Below are positions 34,119 through 42,749 of a stretch of 64,000 nucleotides of DNA, piece by piece (the first letter of the stretch is position 1; each line of letters starts with the position of its first letter). Location: assembly GCF_001590685.1 (NCBI RefSeq), contig NZ_CP014616.1, positions 394,501 through 458,500 on the forward strand, read 5' to 3'. The notes beneath the pieces were generated by a model. The model ran no database searches. It had not been told where the DNA came from and was given only the letters and a program-made list of their open reading frames with translations. Both the position numbers and the translations under genes were made by a program. Source of the DNA: Sporosarcina psychrophila. GTDB taxonomy: Bacteria; Bacillota; Bacilli; Bacillales_A; Planococcaceae.

Positions 34119-34166
34119 AAACCGCCGCCAATTCGACGTAAACTGGAATTGGTAGCGGTTTTTTTA
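34119..34166 (+). terminator. Terminator after the LLM operon
   Basis: AAACCGC(C) pairs with (T)AGCGGTTT around inner pairing CCAATTC with GAATTGG, then seven T residues. Its loop sequence also resembles that of the purC terminator (31232-31277), in the same orientation. Confidence 0.8.
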
Positions 34167-34484
34167 CTTGTTTGTATCATTTGCCGATTTTTCAAGTGTA
34201 TAAAATATAGTGAAGATACCTAGTGAAATAACGATTAGTTCACGAACGATGGTTCCACCCAAATTTAATTCATCGGCTAGGATTCCACCAAGAATTCCAG
34301 TATAGCCAGCAACACCTATCGACATAACTGAGATGATGTAAAGTAAATACTGAGCTATTCCAAGCTTTTTACTTCTCCAAATAAAGACAATACTTGATAG
34401 CAATCCGATGATTAACAATTCATCAATTTTATTCAAATAACTTTGCAAATCAGCTAAAGACATTGTAATTGTCAAGAAAGACAT
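34164..34484 (-). CDS. Small three-helix membrane protein of unknown function
   Basis: A 106-residue protein with three hydrophobic segments (about residues 20-37, 43-68 and 79-97) and a short charged tail. No family is recognised. It converges with the LLM operon, and its stop lies in the T-run of that terminator. The start is preceded by AAAGGGTGG. Codon use looks like that of the neighbours. Moderate certainty that it is a gene. Confidence 0.6.
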   Translation of the reverse strand: MSFLTITMSLADLQSYLNKIDELLIIGLLSSIVFIWRSKKLGIAQYLLYIISVMSIGVAGYTGILGGILADELNLGGTIVRELIVISLGIFTIFYTLEKSANDTNK

Positions 34485-34591
34485 GCGATTTCCACCCTTT
34501 CTGTCAAAGGTAAGACGAAGTGATATGGAATTAGTTTCCTGGTGTGTTAACCCGATCTGTGTTTAAGCAATCGCAGAAGAAACTATAAGAT

Positions 34592-34690
34592 ATAGATAAT
34601 TGAACATATGAATACGTGTAAAAAGGGAGTGAAGGCACTCCCTAAGCGCTGAAGCGTAATTGAAGGGAATCATTATTTCAACTTAGATAG
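34592..34690 (+). repeat. MITE-like dispersed repeat, copy F (short form)
   Basis: Contains ATAATTGAACATATGAATAC, GTGAAGGCACTCCCTAAGCG, CTGAAGCG, and TTGAAGGGAATCATTATTTC followed by AACTTAGATAGG. It lacks the central hairpin part, like copy B, and lies upstream of the superoxide dismutase gene. Confidence 0.6.
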
Positions 34691-34771
34691 GAAAATAATT
34701 CTACTTTCCATACATATTAAAATGAATTAAAGCCATCCTCCTTAGTAAAGAGATAGTGAGGAGGAATTATA

Positions 34772-35326
34772 TTGAAACAAAAAATTGTACTATCCATTAT
34801 GTTGTCTGCGCTATTGATTGCTGGTGGGTGTGGAAAGAATGGAGTGAAATTACCAGTCACTGGAGAAAGCGTCCAGTCGGTGATGTCACCGATTTTGAAC
34901 ACGAAAGGGGATAAAATTGGTGAAGCCAACTTTGTTGAAGGAATCGACGGTGTGACAATCAATATCCAGGCTGAAGGATTGTCGCCAGGCAAACATGGCG
35001 TTCATATTCACGAAATGGCTGTGTGTACACCACCTGATTTTAAATCTGCAGGAGACCATTTCAATCCGGGACATAAAGAACACGGGTTTGATAATCCAAA
35101 AGGGTTTCATTTAGGTGATCTACCGAACCTCGAAGTCGATGCAGATGGTAAGGTCACTGCTGAAGTGACGACTGCATTAGTTACGCTAAAGCCAGACGTT
35201 AAGAACTCACTTCTTGATGCTGACGGCAGTTCGCTTGTTATTCATGAAAAAGTAGATGACTACAAAACGGATCCATCGGGTAACTCAGGTGATCGAATTG
35301 CCTGTGCGGTTATTAAAAAGAAGTAA
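34772..35326 (+). CDS. Cu/Zn superoxide dismutase lipoprotein (SodC-like)
   Basis: A 184-residue protein with signal peptide and lipobox IAGGC (Cys20), so it is anchored outside the membrane. The active site looks complete: His pair in GVHIHE, His in GDHFNP, EHG and FHLGD (with Asp), His in LVIHEKVDD and the catalytic-type Arg in GDRIAC. Two cysteines (AVC and IAC) can form the usual disulfide. It disproportionates superoxide at the cell surface. It starts with TTG 34772 behind GAGGAGG. B. subtilis YojM is a relative whose copper site is reported as incomplete. Confidence 0.9.
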   Translation: MKQKIVLSIMLSALLIAGGCGKNGVKLPVTGESVQSVMSPILNTKGDKIGEANFVEGIDGVTINIQAEGLSPGKHGVHIHEMAVCTPPDFKSAGDHFNPGHKEHGFDNPKGFHLGDLPNLEVDADGKVTAEVTTALVTLKPDVKNSLLDADGSSLVIHEKVDDYKTDPSGNSGDRIACAVIKKK

Positions 35327-35357
35327 GGGATAGTCATGAAAAGTATACTTTAGACCA

Positions 35358-35405
35358 CAAAAAACCGGCGGATACATCACTAAGATGTGCATCCACCGGT
35401 TTTTC
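35358..35405. terminator. Bidirectional terminator between sodC-like gene and ADH gene
   Basis: AAAACCGGCGGAT with partial pairing to ATCCACCGGTTTT, and an inner ACATC/GATGT, gives a long stem with A- and T-runs on both sides. It separates convergent genes. Confidence 0.8.
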
Positions 35406-35407
35406 AT

Positions 35408-36547
35408 TCAAGGCTTCAATATGACTTTAATACACTCATCTTCATGATCGTGAAAACGCTGATAAGCGGTAGCAGCTTCTTCAAGTGGGACCACGTGGGA
35501 AATGATTTCTGTCGGGTCGAATTCGCCTTTCGTGATTTTATCGAAAAGCATCGGCATGTAATGAATGACAGGCGCTTGTCCCATTTTTAGCGTAATATTG
35601 CGTTCGAAAAGATTGCCGAGAGGGAACATATTGTAAAGGGAACCATAAACGCCTGTTAGCTGGATGGTCCCAAACTTTCGAACGGATTTATAAGCGATAT
35701 CAATAGCGCTTAATGTTCCGCCTTGCAGCTTCAATTTCTGTCCAGCTTTCTCAAGCATGTTCTTTTTACCGTCCATTCCGACACAATCAATGACTATGTC
35801 GACCCCGCCGCTGGTCATCTCTTTAATGTGGCTGCCTATATCGTCGAATTTTTCGAAGTTCAGTGCTTCCACTTTATTCATTTTAACAGCATGGTTTAGG
35901 CGGTATGGAACGTGATCGATTGCCAACACACGTTTAGCGCCTTTCATCCAAGCAAACTTCTGAACCATAAGACCGACTGGCCCGCATCCGAGGACAGCGA
36001 CCGTATCACCTTTTTTAACACCCGCATTTTCTACGCTCCAATAAGCTGTCGGCAGGACGTCCGACGTGAAAAGAAGGGCTTCATCAGGGAGCTCACATGT
36101 TTCAGGGATGACAAACGGTGTAAAGTTGCCATAAGGAACACGTAAATACTCGGCTTGTCCGCCTGGGTAATTGCCGTAGCGTTCGGTGAATCCAAGATAA
36201 CCGCCCGTGTCCACATGGGGATTCGGATTCGAATTGTCGCATTGACTTTCCATTTCATGGTCACAATAAAAACAATGCCCGCATGCCAAATTGAACGGGA
36301 TTACGACGCGATCCCCTTTTTTTACTTTCGTCACATTGGGCCCGACTTCTTCGACAATACCCATCGGTTCATGGCCGATGACATAGTCCTTATGCGTCGG
36401 TATAGCGCCCAAATAGATGTGCAAATCTGATCCGCAAATGGCAGTAGAAGTTACCTTGACGACAATGTCATCATGCTTTTCAATTTTTGGGTCATCCACT
36501 TTTTTTACTTTAATATCTTTTGCACCTTGGAATGTAACAGCTTTCAT
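35408..36547 (-). CDS. Zinc-dependent alcohol dehydrogenase (formaldehyde-dehydrogenase-like)
   Basis: A 379-residue MDR enzyme. Catalytic zinc ligands lie in ICGSDLH (Cys about residue 38) and GHEPMGIVEEVG; the structural zinc site is CGHCFYCDHEMESQC (C-x2-C-x2-C-x7-C). The NAD(P)-binding motif is LGCGPVGLMVQ (about residues 187-197). The subgroup resembles glutathione-independent formaldehyde dehydrogenases and other threonine-dehydrogenase-like proteins. It is complete, alone on its strand, with a bidirectional terminator downstream. The actual substrate is unknown. Confidence 0.85.
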   Translation of the reverse strand: MKAVTFQGAKDIKVKKVDDPKIEKHDDIVVKVTSTAICGSDLHIYLGAIPTHKDYVIGHEPMGIVEEVGPNVTKVKKGDRVVIPFNLACGHCFYCDHEMESQCDNSNPNPHVDTGGYLGFTERYGNYPGGQAEYLRVPYGNFTPFVIPETCELPDEALLFTSDVLPTAYWSVENAGVKKGDTVAVLGCGPVGLMVQKFAWMKGAKRVLAIDHVPYRLNHAVKMNKVEALNFEKFDDIGSHIKEMTSGGVDIVIDCVGMDGKKNMLEKAGQKLKLQGGTLSAIDIAYKSVRKFGTIQLTGVYGSLYNMFPLGNLFERNITLKMGQAPVIHYMPMLFDKITKGEFDPTEIISHVVPLEEAATAYQRFHDHEDECIKVILKP

Positions 36548-36620
36548 TGATAAATCCCCTCCATTATGCTTAATAGTCTATCCAATTCCTTGAATATGAC
36601 CCATTAATCCTAAATGGAGC

Positions 36621-37748
36621 TTATTTTAGCAAAAAGTTCTCTGTATAATAAGGCTGCAATTTATCATTGAACGAAACGCCCGTACCCAGGTGGCTGTAAG
36701 TATCTAGCAAAATATTTTCACGATGTCCCTCGGAATTCATAAGGCCTTCATGCGCGAAAATACTGCTTGATTGGCCATATGCAAGATTTTCACCTGCACC
36801 CCGGAAACTGACGCCGTCATCTTTCATTCGATCGAATGGGGATTTCCCTTGCTTGTTTTCGTGGCTAAAATAATCATTATCTGCCATATCCGCACTGTGT
36901 TTGCGCGCTGTAACAGCTACGTTTGACTCCCATTTTAGGATGGAAAGCCCGTGACGGACGCGCGCTGCATTCGTTAAGTCGAAAAGTTGTTGTTCGAACC
37001 CGTTTCGTAAGTTTGCATCACCGCCGGCATAGATGCCGGTTTTTTTCTTTTCCAATGAATCGTTAATTAGCTGGATGGCTGTAACTTTGTCATTTTGATG
37101 TAAATCATAAAAAACATAAGTGTAGGTATCGCCTGATTTGAAGACGTCAAAACCTTCACTTTCCTGTAGCATGTAAATGTTCAACCCTTTTCGAATTTCT
37201 TTAATCGGTTCGCCGAATGTTTCGCGCACCGTTGATTTTAAAGAACCGTATTTGATGCCAGCAGTTGATGAAATGAGGTCGTCATTTGTATAAATGGCGT
37301 TCACTATCTGTTTATCATCGAACGAAACCATGACGAAGTTTTGATAGCCATCATGATAAGTGAACCATTCGGTACCGTATTCGTTCATGGATTGATTTTT
37401 TGGTTCCCCAAGTTCAGCTGTCACGTTTTCTTGTGGGCTACCAAGTTCGATATTGTGGATTGAGACCTGGGTTTTCAAGGGTTTATCCAACACTGGTTTT
37501 TCTGCAACAGGGATAGATTCTTCGGTTTCAGTTGTCTTTGAAGTTAGGTAAGATAGTGCTTTATCTATGGTGTTGCTGATGGAACGGATTGTTGTGTCGA
37601 GGGATTCCTTTGTCAAAAGAGTATCGATTTTTTCATCGACAGGTTCTAGAAAAGAGATGTCGACATATTGTGAGACTGGTTCTTCCCAGTACGGTTTTGT
37701 GAAATAAAGTGCAGCAATGAAAAGGATGAAAAGGAATAATCGTTTCAT
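36621..37748 (-). CDS. CAP-domain (SCP/PR-1) secreted protein, YlbC-like
   Basis: A 375-residue protein with an N-terminal signal or anchor helix (residues 3-17). A CAP-associated N-terminal domain spans about residues 95-235. The C-terminal CAP domain (about 250-375) has LTNAARVRHGLSIL, the His in TARKHSADMADNDYFSHENK and GENLAYG followed by SEGHRENIL. B. subtilis YlbC has the same layout. CAP proteins of spore formers are usually extracytoplasmic; a function is not established. The start has AGGAGGCG. Confidence 0.85.
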   Translation of the reverse strand: MKRLFLFILFIAALYFTKPYWEEPVSQYVDISFLEPVDEKIDTLLTKESLDTTIRSISNTIDKALSYLTSKTTETEESIPVAEKPVLDKPLKTQVSIHNIELGSPQENVTAELGEPKNQSMNEYGTEWFTYHDGYQNFVMVSFDDKQIVNAIYTNDDLISSTAGIKYGSLKSTVRETFGEPIKEIRKGLNIYMLQESEGFDVFKSGDTYTYVFYDLHQNDKVTAIQLINDSLEKKKTGIYAGGDANLRNGFEQQLFDLTNAARVRHGLSILKWESNVAVTARKHSADMADNDYFSHENKQGKSPFDRMKDDGVSFRGAGENLAYGQSSSIFAHEGLMNSEGHRENILLDTYSHLGTGVSFNDKLQPYYTENFLLK

Positions 37749-37906
37749 GGAATCGCCTCCTACCTGCTATTGTAACCCCATGGGACTAGTTGAATACAGT
37801 ATGAAGGTATTTATGGTGACGGTAATAAACTGGGTTCGCTCCATTTCCAGTACTCGTCGAAAAGCTGTATACTAATAGAACAAATGATGAACGGGGTTTT
37901 CAACGT

Positions 37907-38776
37907 ATGACTATATCAAAAAAAATATTCAATGCACAAGTGATGGAAAGCAACTCGCATTTATTTAGATGTCCAATCTGCGCATCTGGAATGGTCATGG
38001 AGGACAAGTCGCGGCTCGTTTGCGCAGACAATCACTCATTCGATTTATCAAAAAATGGCTATGTCAATTTAGCACCGCAGGCACATGTGACGAAGTATGA
38101 TAAATCGCTATTTGAAGCAAGAAAAACGGTAATGAGCAGTGGGTTTTTCAATCAGGTTCTGGAATTTATTACACATAAAGTTCATGAGCATCTAGAAGGG
38201 CGGGAACAGGCCTTCATTCTGGACGCGGGTTGCGGGGAAGGCACGCACTTGTCGGCAATTCTTTCACAGCTGCCTGGTAAAACAACTGGAATAGGCATTG
38301 ATCTTGCAAAAGAGGGGATTACTGCGGCGGCGAAAGAGTATCCAGGTTCAATTTGGAGTGTCGCGGACCTGGCGAATTGCCCGTTCCAAGAAAGCCAATT
38401 CGATGTTATATTAAATATTTTATCGCCGGCAAATTACGCAGAGTTTACGCGTCTTCTAAAACCAGATGGATTGTTTGTGAAAGCAGTACCGGAAAGCGGT
38501 TATCTAAAGGAGTTACGAGCTGTTTTTTATGATGATGAAGAGCGCACAGGCGATACGGATCCCGTTGCGCGCTTTGCGCAACACTATGACGCTGTCACAA
38601 CGGAACGGATTACGTATGTATTCCCGTTATCGTCGGGGCTTCTTGCACCGCTTATCCGCATGACTCCGCTCACGTGGGGCGCGAGTGAGGAAAAGATTGA
38701 AGAAGCGCTAGGAATGGATATACAGAACATTACAATCGACTTCACCGTCATTTCAGGTGTGAAGAGGGTTGAGTAA
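37907..38776 (+). CDS. RlmA-family rRNA (guanine-N1) methyltransferase
   Basis: A 289-residue protein: an N-terminal zinc ribbon (CPICASGM then CADNH, about residues 22-42) precedes a SAM-binding domain with motif I LDAGCGEGTHL (about residues 104-114). This is the RlmA/RlmAII layout; RlmAII methylates G748 of 23S rRNA in Gram-positive bacteria and influences tylosin response, while RlmAI methylates G745. Position specificity is inferred. The start has ACGGGG upstream at slightly long spacing. Confidence 0.8.
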   Translation: MTISKKIFNAQVMESNSHLFRCPICASGMVMEDKSRLVCADNHSFDLSKNGYVNLAPQAHVTKYDKSLFEARKTVMSSGFFNQVLEFITHKVHEHLEGREQAFILDAGCGEGTHLSAILSQLPGKTTGIGIDLAKEGITAAAKEYPGSIWSVADLANCPFQESQFDVILNILSPANYAEFTRLLKPDGLFVKAVPESGYLKELRAVFYDDEERTGDTDPVARFAQHYDAVTTERITYVFPLSSGLLAPLIRMTPLTWGASEEKIEEALGMDIQNITIDFTVISGVKRVE

Positions 38777-38793
38777 AGAAAGGGGCGAGGAAG

Positions 38794-38892
38794 ATGTTTG
38801 GTGGAATTAGCAGTGTTCCAAGCTGGTTTTATATTCTCGCGATTGCGGTAGTTATACTATTTATTATTATTATGGAATGGAAGACGCGCTAA
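38794..38892 (+). CDS. 32-aa single-span membrane peptide
   Basis: A short open frame, MFGGISSVPSWFYILAIAVV then a run of Ile/Leu/Phe and the basic end EWKTR. It begins 17 nt after the methyltransferase stop, with an excellent GGGGCGAGG site, and ends 14 nt before the pentapeptide-repeat gene, whose own SD overlaps its stop codon. The clean spacing between ribosome sites and the single hydrophobic helix argue for a real small membrane protein. Function unknown. Confidence 0.6.
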   Translation: MFGGISSVPSWFYILAIAVVILFIIIMEWKTR

Positions 38893-38906
38893 AGGGGGAT
38901 TCATTT

Positions 38907-39560
38907 ATGACTAAAAAAAAGGTTAGTAAACGACAGAAACCGAAGTTGTCTGTTACTCATAAGGCTATGCAAGTGGAAGCGATTCTCGATAATGAAGGAT
39001 ACATTGAAAAAGTCCGCATTGACGGAGGTCATATGACAGGTGCGGAAGGTGAAAGACTGACTTTCGATGACGTGATCTTTAAAGATGTATCGTTTGCGGG
39101 AAGTGATTTAGCGGGAGCAGAATTTGTTGATGTAGTGTTTGATACGTGCGATTTATCCAATGTTAATTTTCAAAGTGCCATGTTCCACAGGTGTGAAATC
39201 GTTAATTCGAAACTGACGGGTGCGGACTTTGCGAATGCGAAAGTGGGGCATACGTTAATCAAGGAATGTGATGGGCGCTATATTAACTTCAGCTTCTCTA
39301 GCATGAAGGAAGTTGAATTCGCTGAGTGTAATTTAACAGATGGCGATATTTATGAAAGCTCATTTAATAACGTGCAATTTAAGTTGTGTAAGCTGGATAA
39401 TATTAACTTCACTGAAACGGACTTGAATGGTGTTGACTTGTCTGATAGTACATATGACCGGATTGAAGTCACGCTCCCGAAAATTGCAGGCTGTATTGTG
39501 TCAAAAGATCAGGCAATTGGCTTCGCACGTGTGCTTGGATTATCCGTGAAAGAAGAATAA
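38907..39560 (+). CDS. Pentapeptide-repeat protein
   Basis: A 217-residue protein whose middle (about residues 55-190) consists of five-residue repeats of the A(D/N)LXX type, e.g. DLAGAEFVDVVFDTCDLSNV and ANAKV with TETDLNGVDL, expected to form a right-handed four-sided beta-helix. Some pentapeptide proteins protect DNA gyrase (Qnr), but most have unknown roles. ATG 38907 follows AAAGGGGGA; the ATG at 38877 lies in the small upstream gene. Basic N-terminus of about 30 residues. Confidence 0.85.
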   Translation: MTKKKVSKRQKPKLSVTHKAMQVEAILDNEGYIEKVRIDGGHMTGAEGERLTFDDVIFKDVSFAGSDLAGAEFVDVVFDTCDLSNVNFQSAMFHRCEIVNSKLTGADFANAKVGHTLIKECDGRYINFSFSSMKEVEFAECNLTDGDIYESSFNNVQFKLCKLDNINFTETDLNGVDLSDSTYDRIEVTLPKIAGCIVSKDQAIGFARVLGLSVKEE

Positions 39561-39603
39561 TGGTATACTTAAACGAAATCAGAGTGGAAAAGAGTGAACA
39601 TAT

Positions 39604-40080
39604 ATGTTGACATTTGAAGAGAAACAACAGATTATCGAAACAATTCCCGAACTTACACGTAAAGATGTGTCAATGAAACGGGTCAACTATCATTATGAAG
39701 AAAGCTTATATGAAAAAACAGTCGTCGTTCAGCATCTTCACCCGAACGGTAACGGTTTTATCTATGTAGCGGGAATTCCTGGTTATGATACGGATGAACG
39801 TGGTCTCGTCAATATCCGTGAAGCTTCAGAAGAGGAACTACGGAAAATTATTGCAGATTCTATCAAGGCTTTATCTGAAGGAGCACCTGAACCGCAGGCT
39901 ATTGTACAAAAGTTTGTGAACAATGAAGGTGAAGAGCTAATCCTTATGGAAGAGCAAGGCTTCTGGAATTTGTATCACGGCTTGAATCTTGAAGAAAGTT
40001 TCGGTGATTATAACGAAGCGGACGTCTATTTGATTGAAGAGGAATTCGTCAGAGTTGAAGACGAGGATGATGCGCAGTGA
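39604..40080 (+). CDS. Conserved hypothetical acidic protein
   Basis: A 158-residue acidic cytosolic protein starting MLTFEEKQQIIETIPELTRK. The conserved-looking part is YEKTVVVQHLHPNGNGFIYV with a later GFWNLYHGLNLEESFGDYN. No catalytic motif or signal is seen and I do not recognise a named family with certainty. Its stop overlaps the start of a small membrane protein gene (GTGA), so the two are co-translated. Confidence 0.65.
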   Translation: MLTFEEKQQIIETIPELTRKDVSMKRVNYHYEESLYEKTVVVQHLHPNGNGFIYVAGIPGYDTDERGLVNIREASEEELRKIIADSIKALSEGAPEPQAIVQKFVNNEGEELILMEEQGFWNLYHGLNLEESFGDYNEADVYLIEEEFVRVEDEDDAQ

Positions 40081-40235
40081 AAGGTAAAAACCTTGTCATC
40101 GGCCTTGTGCTAATTACGTTATTAAGTATTATTGCTGTTTATTTCACGATGAAGGCAACAGTCAATAATATGGAAAATGGGATGGCATCGATTGTGACGG
40201 TTGTTGAATTGATAGAAGAAGTTGATTATCGCTAA
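40077..40235 (+). CDS. 52-aa membrane protein coupled to the upstream gene
   Basis: GTG at 40077 overlaps the TGA of the preceding gene by 4 nt. The product begins MKGKNLVIGLVLITLLSIIA, a single hydrophobic helix with a positive N-terminus, followed by a short acidic tail ending in EEVDYR. A strong terminator follows 2 nt after the stop. Overlap and position support a real gene that is too short for most ORF cut-offs. Function unknown. Confidence 0.6.
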   Translation: MKGKNLVIGLVLITLLSIIAVYFTMKATVNNMENGMASIVTVVELIEEVDYR

Positions 40236-40237
40236 TT

Positions 40238-40276
40238 GAAAAAGCACACCAGGGATTAATCCTTGGTGTGCTTTTT
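40238..40276 (+). terminator. Terminator after the 52-aa membrane protein gene
   Basis: A long stem pairs GAAAAAGCACACCAGGGA with TCCTTGGTGTGCTTTTTC around a TTAA loop, with one G-T pair. A- and T-runs make it possibly bidirectional. Confidence 0.85.
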
Positions 40277-40314
40277 CTAAAGCTAAAATGTATACGTTTT
40301 TTCCACTGAGTCGG

Positions 40315-40434
40315 TGTCTAGCTCCAGTGGTCAGATGCTCGGGTCATAAGTCGAACCGGCTATGCGGTAAAGTGCACCGCTTCGCCGATCCGTCTTATGC
40401 CTATCGCATCTAGACGACTGCTTCCGCTTTTCTT
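40315..40434. repeat. Dispersed repeat family 2, copy 3
   Basis: GTGTCTAGCTCCAGTGGTCA, CTCGGGTCATAAGTCG, then CGTCTTATGCCTATCGCATC, TAGACGACTGCTTCCGCTTTTC. It matches the two copies at 28573-28817 at both ends and in the CATAAGTCG/CGTCTTATG pair. It runs right up to the stop codon of the minus-strand MMPL gene. Confidence 0.7.
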
Positions 40435-42565
40435 AATGCCAATTTCCTAGCTTATAGGGCCCTTTTCTAAACGGTAACCACCAGTTCCATTTGCCGAACA
40501 GTTTCATTAAGCTTGGAACGAGCAGTAGGCGAATAATCGTTGCGTCAATGGCGACTGCTATCGCGATGCCGACACCGATCTGCTTCACTGGCATAACGTC
40601 CGTAAAGGCGAATGCCCCTGTCAGAACGATCATGATCAGTGCCGCAGACGTGATGATCTTACTTGTTGTTGCAAGACCTTCAACAGTTGAGTGGTCATTA
40701 TCCAATGTCTTCGCATACTCTTCCTGCATCCTTGAGATGAGGAACACTTCGTAGTCCATACTTAGTCCAAAGACAAGACTAAAGACGATGACAGGGATGA
40801 TAAGCGCAATTGTGCCTGCTTCCAATCCGAAATGACCATACTGGAAAATATAGACGAGAATACCGAATGTGGCAGCCAATCCGACGATGTTCATCAAAAT
40901 TGCTTTAATCGGTATTAAAATAGATTTAAAAGCAATCATTAGGATGAAAAACGTCGAGACAAGGATAACCAACAGAACGTACAAAATCTTATCCAGTATT
41001 TCATCGAAGATTTCCTGATTGAACTTTGGTTGTCCGCCGATGGATAAGTTCCACTCCGTTTGCTTGTCGGACCAGTCGCGCGCCCAATCTTGTGCGGCAT
41101 CTGAACTGCCATTAGCTCTAAGTGTCACAGGAATCATCAGCTTGTCGTCTTTCACAAATGTTTCAATAAGAGGGGAGAGTCCGGCGGCGATTTCAGGCGC
41201 CAACATCGCTTGCTCCCATTGTTCGACGGAATCGATGTCACTTGCAGTAAAAATTGTCGTTACTTTATCTACAAGCGGATCGTTTGAAAGTTCTTTTTCA
41301 AGTTCTTTCATGGACTGGAGACCTTTTTCATCCACCCAGCCGTCCGCACGTTCTGCAATGACATAGACAGCGGCTTGGTCAGCCAGCCCAAACTCTTTAT
41401 CAATCAATTCAAAAGCTTGGCGCGTATCATACGACTTTGGCAATGAATCAATTGCTGGAATTGTTAAATCCATATTTTTCACTGGAATTATTGCGATACC
41501 GAGTAGGATAAACGCAACAATTGTTATCATAACGGGACGCTTAATAACTGCGTTGGCAAATTTGCGCCAACCGTTTGCTTCAGCTGATTTTTCTTTCAAT
41601 AGCTGCCATTTGTCAATCCGGTCGCCAAGCGCAATAAGTACGGAAGGTAACAAGGTTATAGATGCCAGGACAGCCATTGCTACGACAATCATACCGCCGA
41701 TTGCAATGTTTTGGAAAATGTCGACCTGTATAAGCATCATTGCGCCAAGTCCGATGAACACACAGAAAGCGGAAAAGATGACGGATCTTCCTGCTGTTCG
41801 AATCGTAGTGGAGATAGCTTCATGCATGTCGCTCTTTTTGCGTTCTTCACGATAACGGCTGATGAACAACAAAGCGAAGTCTATACTAAGCGCAAGTCCC
41901 AGCATTGGGATGATATTCAAGACAAAAATGGACAGGTCCATTTTCCCGCCAAGAATGGCCAATACACCGAACGAGGATACGACAGTTACAATACCAATAA
42001 TTAATGGTACGAATGAAGCGACGACAGTTCCGAAAGCGAAAAGAAGTATAATAATTGCAATCGGTAACCCGATTGCCTCTGCTGTCATTAAGTCACGTTG
42101 GCTAGCAGTGTTAATGTCCTTTGAAATAGCGGAAGCACCTGTAAGTGTGATTCCTTTTTCATTACCGACAGCCTCTCGGATATCCGTGACGACAACAGAC
42201 ATATCTTTCTCCGCGTTATCAAAATGAAGAAGTGCATAGGAAGTAGTGTTTTTATACTGTGTATCGATGTCTAGCGGTGACACAATTTCTGAAGCGACCT
42301 TAAGTTTATCTACGTTAGTGAGTGTAGATGCTATTTTTTCATCTGGTACATTATCGAAAACGAGGAACATGGTTTCTGCCGGCATATCGAATTCATCAGA
42401 CACAATATCCATGACTGCGGCATGTTCGCCATCTGTTTGGAAGCCGTCACCTTCTAAAAGTCCGGGCAACTTAATCGCGAATAGCGTCAATATGACGAAG
42501 ATTGCAATCCATGCAAAGATAATATATTTATGTGCGCTTGTTACAAAACGCGCAAGTGTACGCAT
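40433..42565 (-). CDS. MMPL/RND-family transporter (YdfJ-like)
   Basis: A 710-residue protein with the two-fold MMPL layout: TM1, a large extracytoplasmic domain, five helices, then the same again. The conserved Asp-bearing helices are LALSIDFALLFISRYREER (about residues 225-243) and FGLSMDYEVFLISRMQEEY in the second half. Such transporters export lipids or hydrophobic compounds using the proton gradient. It is single-gene, with no TetR regulator adjacent. The substrate is unknown. The gene end abuts a dispersed repeat. Confidence 0.9.
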   Translation of the reverse strand: MRTLARFVTSAHKYIIFAWIAIFVILTLFAIKLPGLLEGDGFQTDGEHAAVMDIVSDEFDMPAETMFLVFDNVPDEKIASTLTNVDKLKVASEIVSPLDIDTQYKNTTSYALLHFDNAEKDMSVVVTDIREAVGNEKGITLTGASAISKDINTASQRDLMTAEAIGLPIAIIILLFAFGTVVASFVPLIIGIVTVVSSFGVLAILGGKMDLSIFVLNIIPMLGLALSIDFALLFISRYREERKKSDMHEAISTTIRTAGRSVIFSAFCVFIGLGAMMLIQVDIFQNIAIGGMIVVAMAVLASITLLPSVLIALGDRIDKWQLLKEKSAEANGWRKFANAVIKRPVMITIVAFILLGIAIIPVKNMDLTIPAIDSLPKSYDTRQAFELIDKEFGLADQAAVYVIAERADGWVDEKGLQSMKELEKELSNDPLVDKVTTIFTASDIDSVEQWEQAMLAPEIAAGLSPLIETFVKDDKLMIPVTLRANGSSDAAQDWARDWSDKQTEWNLSIGGQPKFNQEIFDEILDKILYVLLVILVSTFFILMIAFKSILIPIKAILMNIVGLAATFGILVYIFQYGHFGLEAGTIALIIPVIVFSLVFGLSMDYEVFLISRMQEEYAKTLDNDHSTVEGLATTSKIITSAALIMIVLTGAFAFTDVMPVKQIGVGIAIAVAIDATIIRLLLVPSLMKLFGKWNWWLPFRKGPYKLGNWH

Positions 42566-42749
42566 ACAATCATTCCTTCCTGTGTATAGATTGACTCTAT
42601 TCTTCTATAATAACGGAAAATGATGGGAATGTCTTTTATCGAAGGAGGCGGCACAGGTTAGGGAATCTAGCATGAGTGAAAATCCGCAAGCGGTTACTAA
42701 ACGAGTCTATGTAGGTAATAATAGGTTGCATCCTGGAGGGAAGTTCATC

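Noticed and set aside
40491..42623. Several long plus-strand frames opposite the MMPL transporter
   Set aside because: They are antisense shadows of a clear 710-residue protein with conserved motifs.
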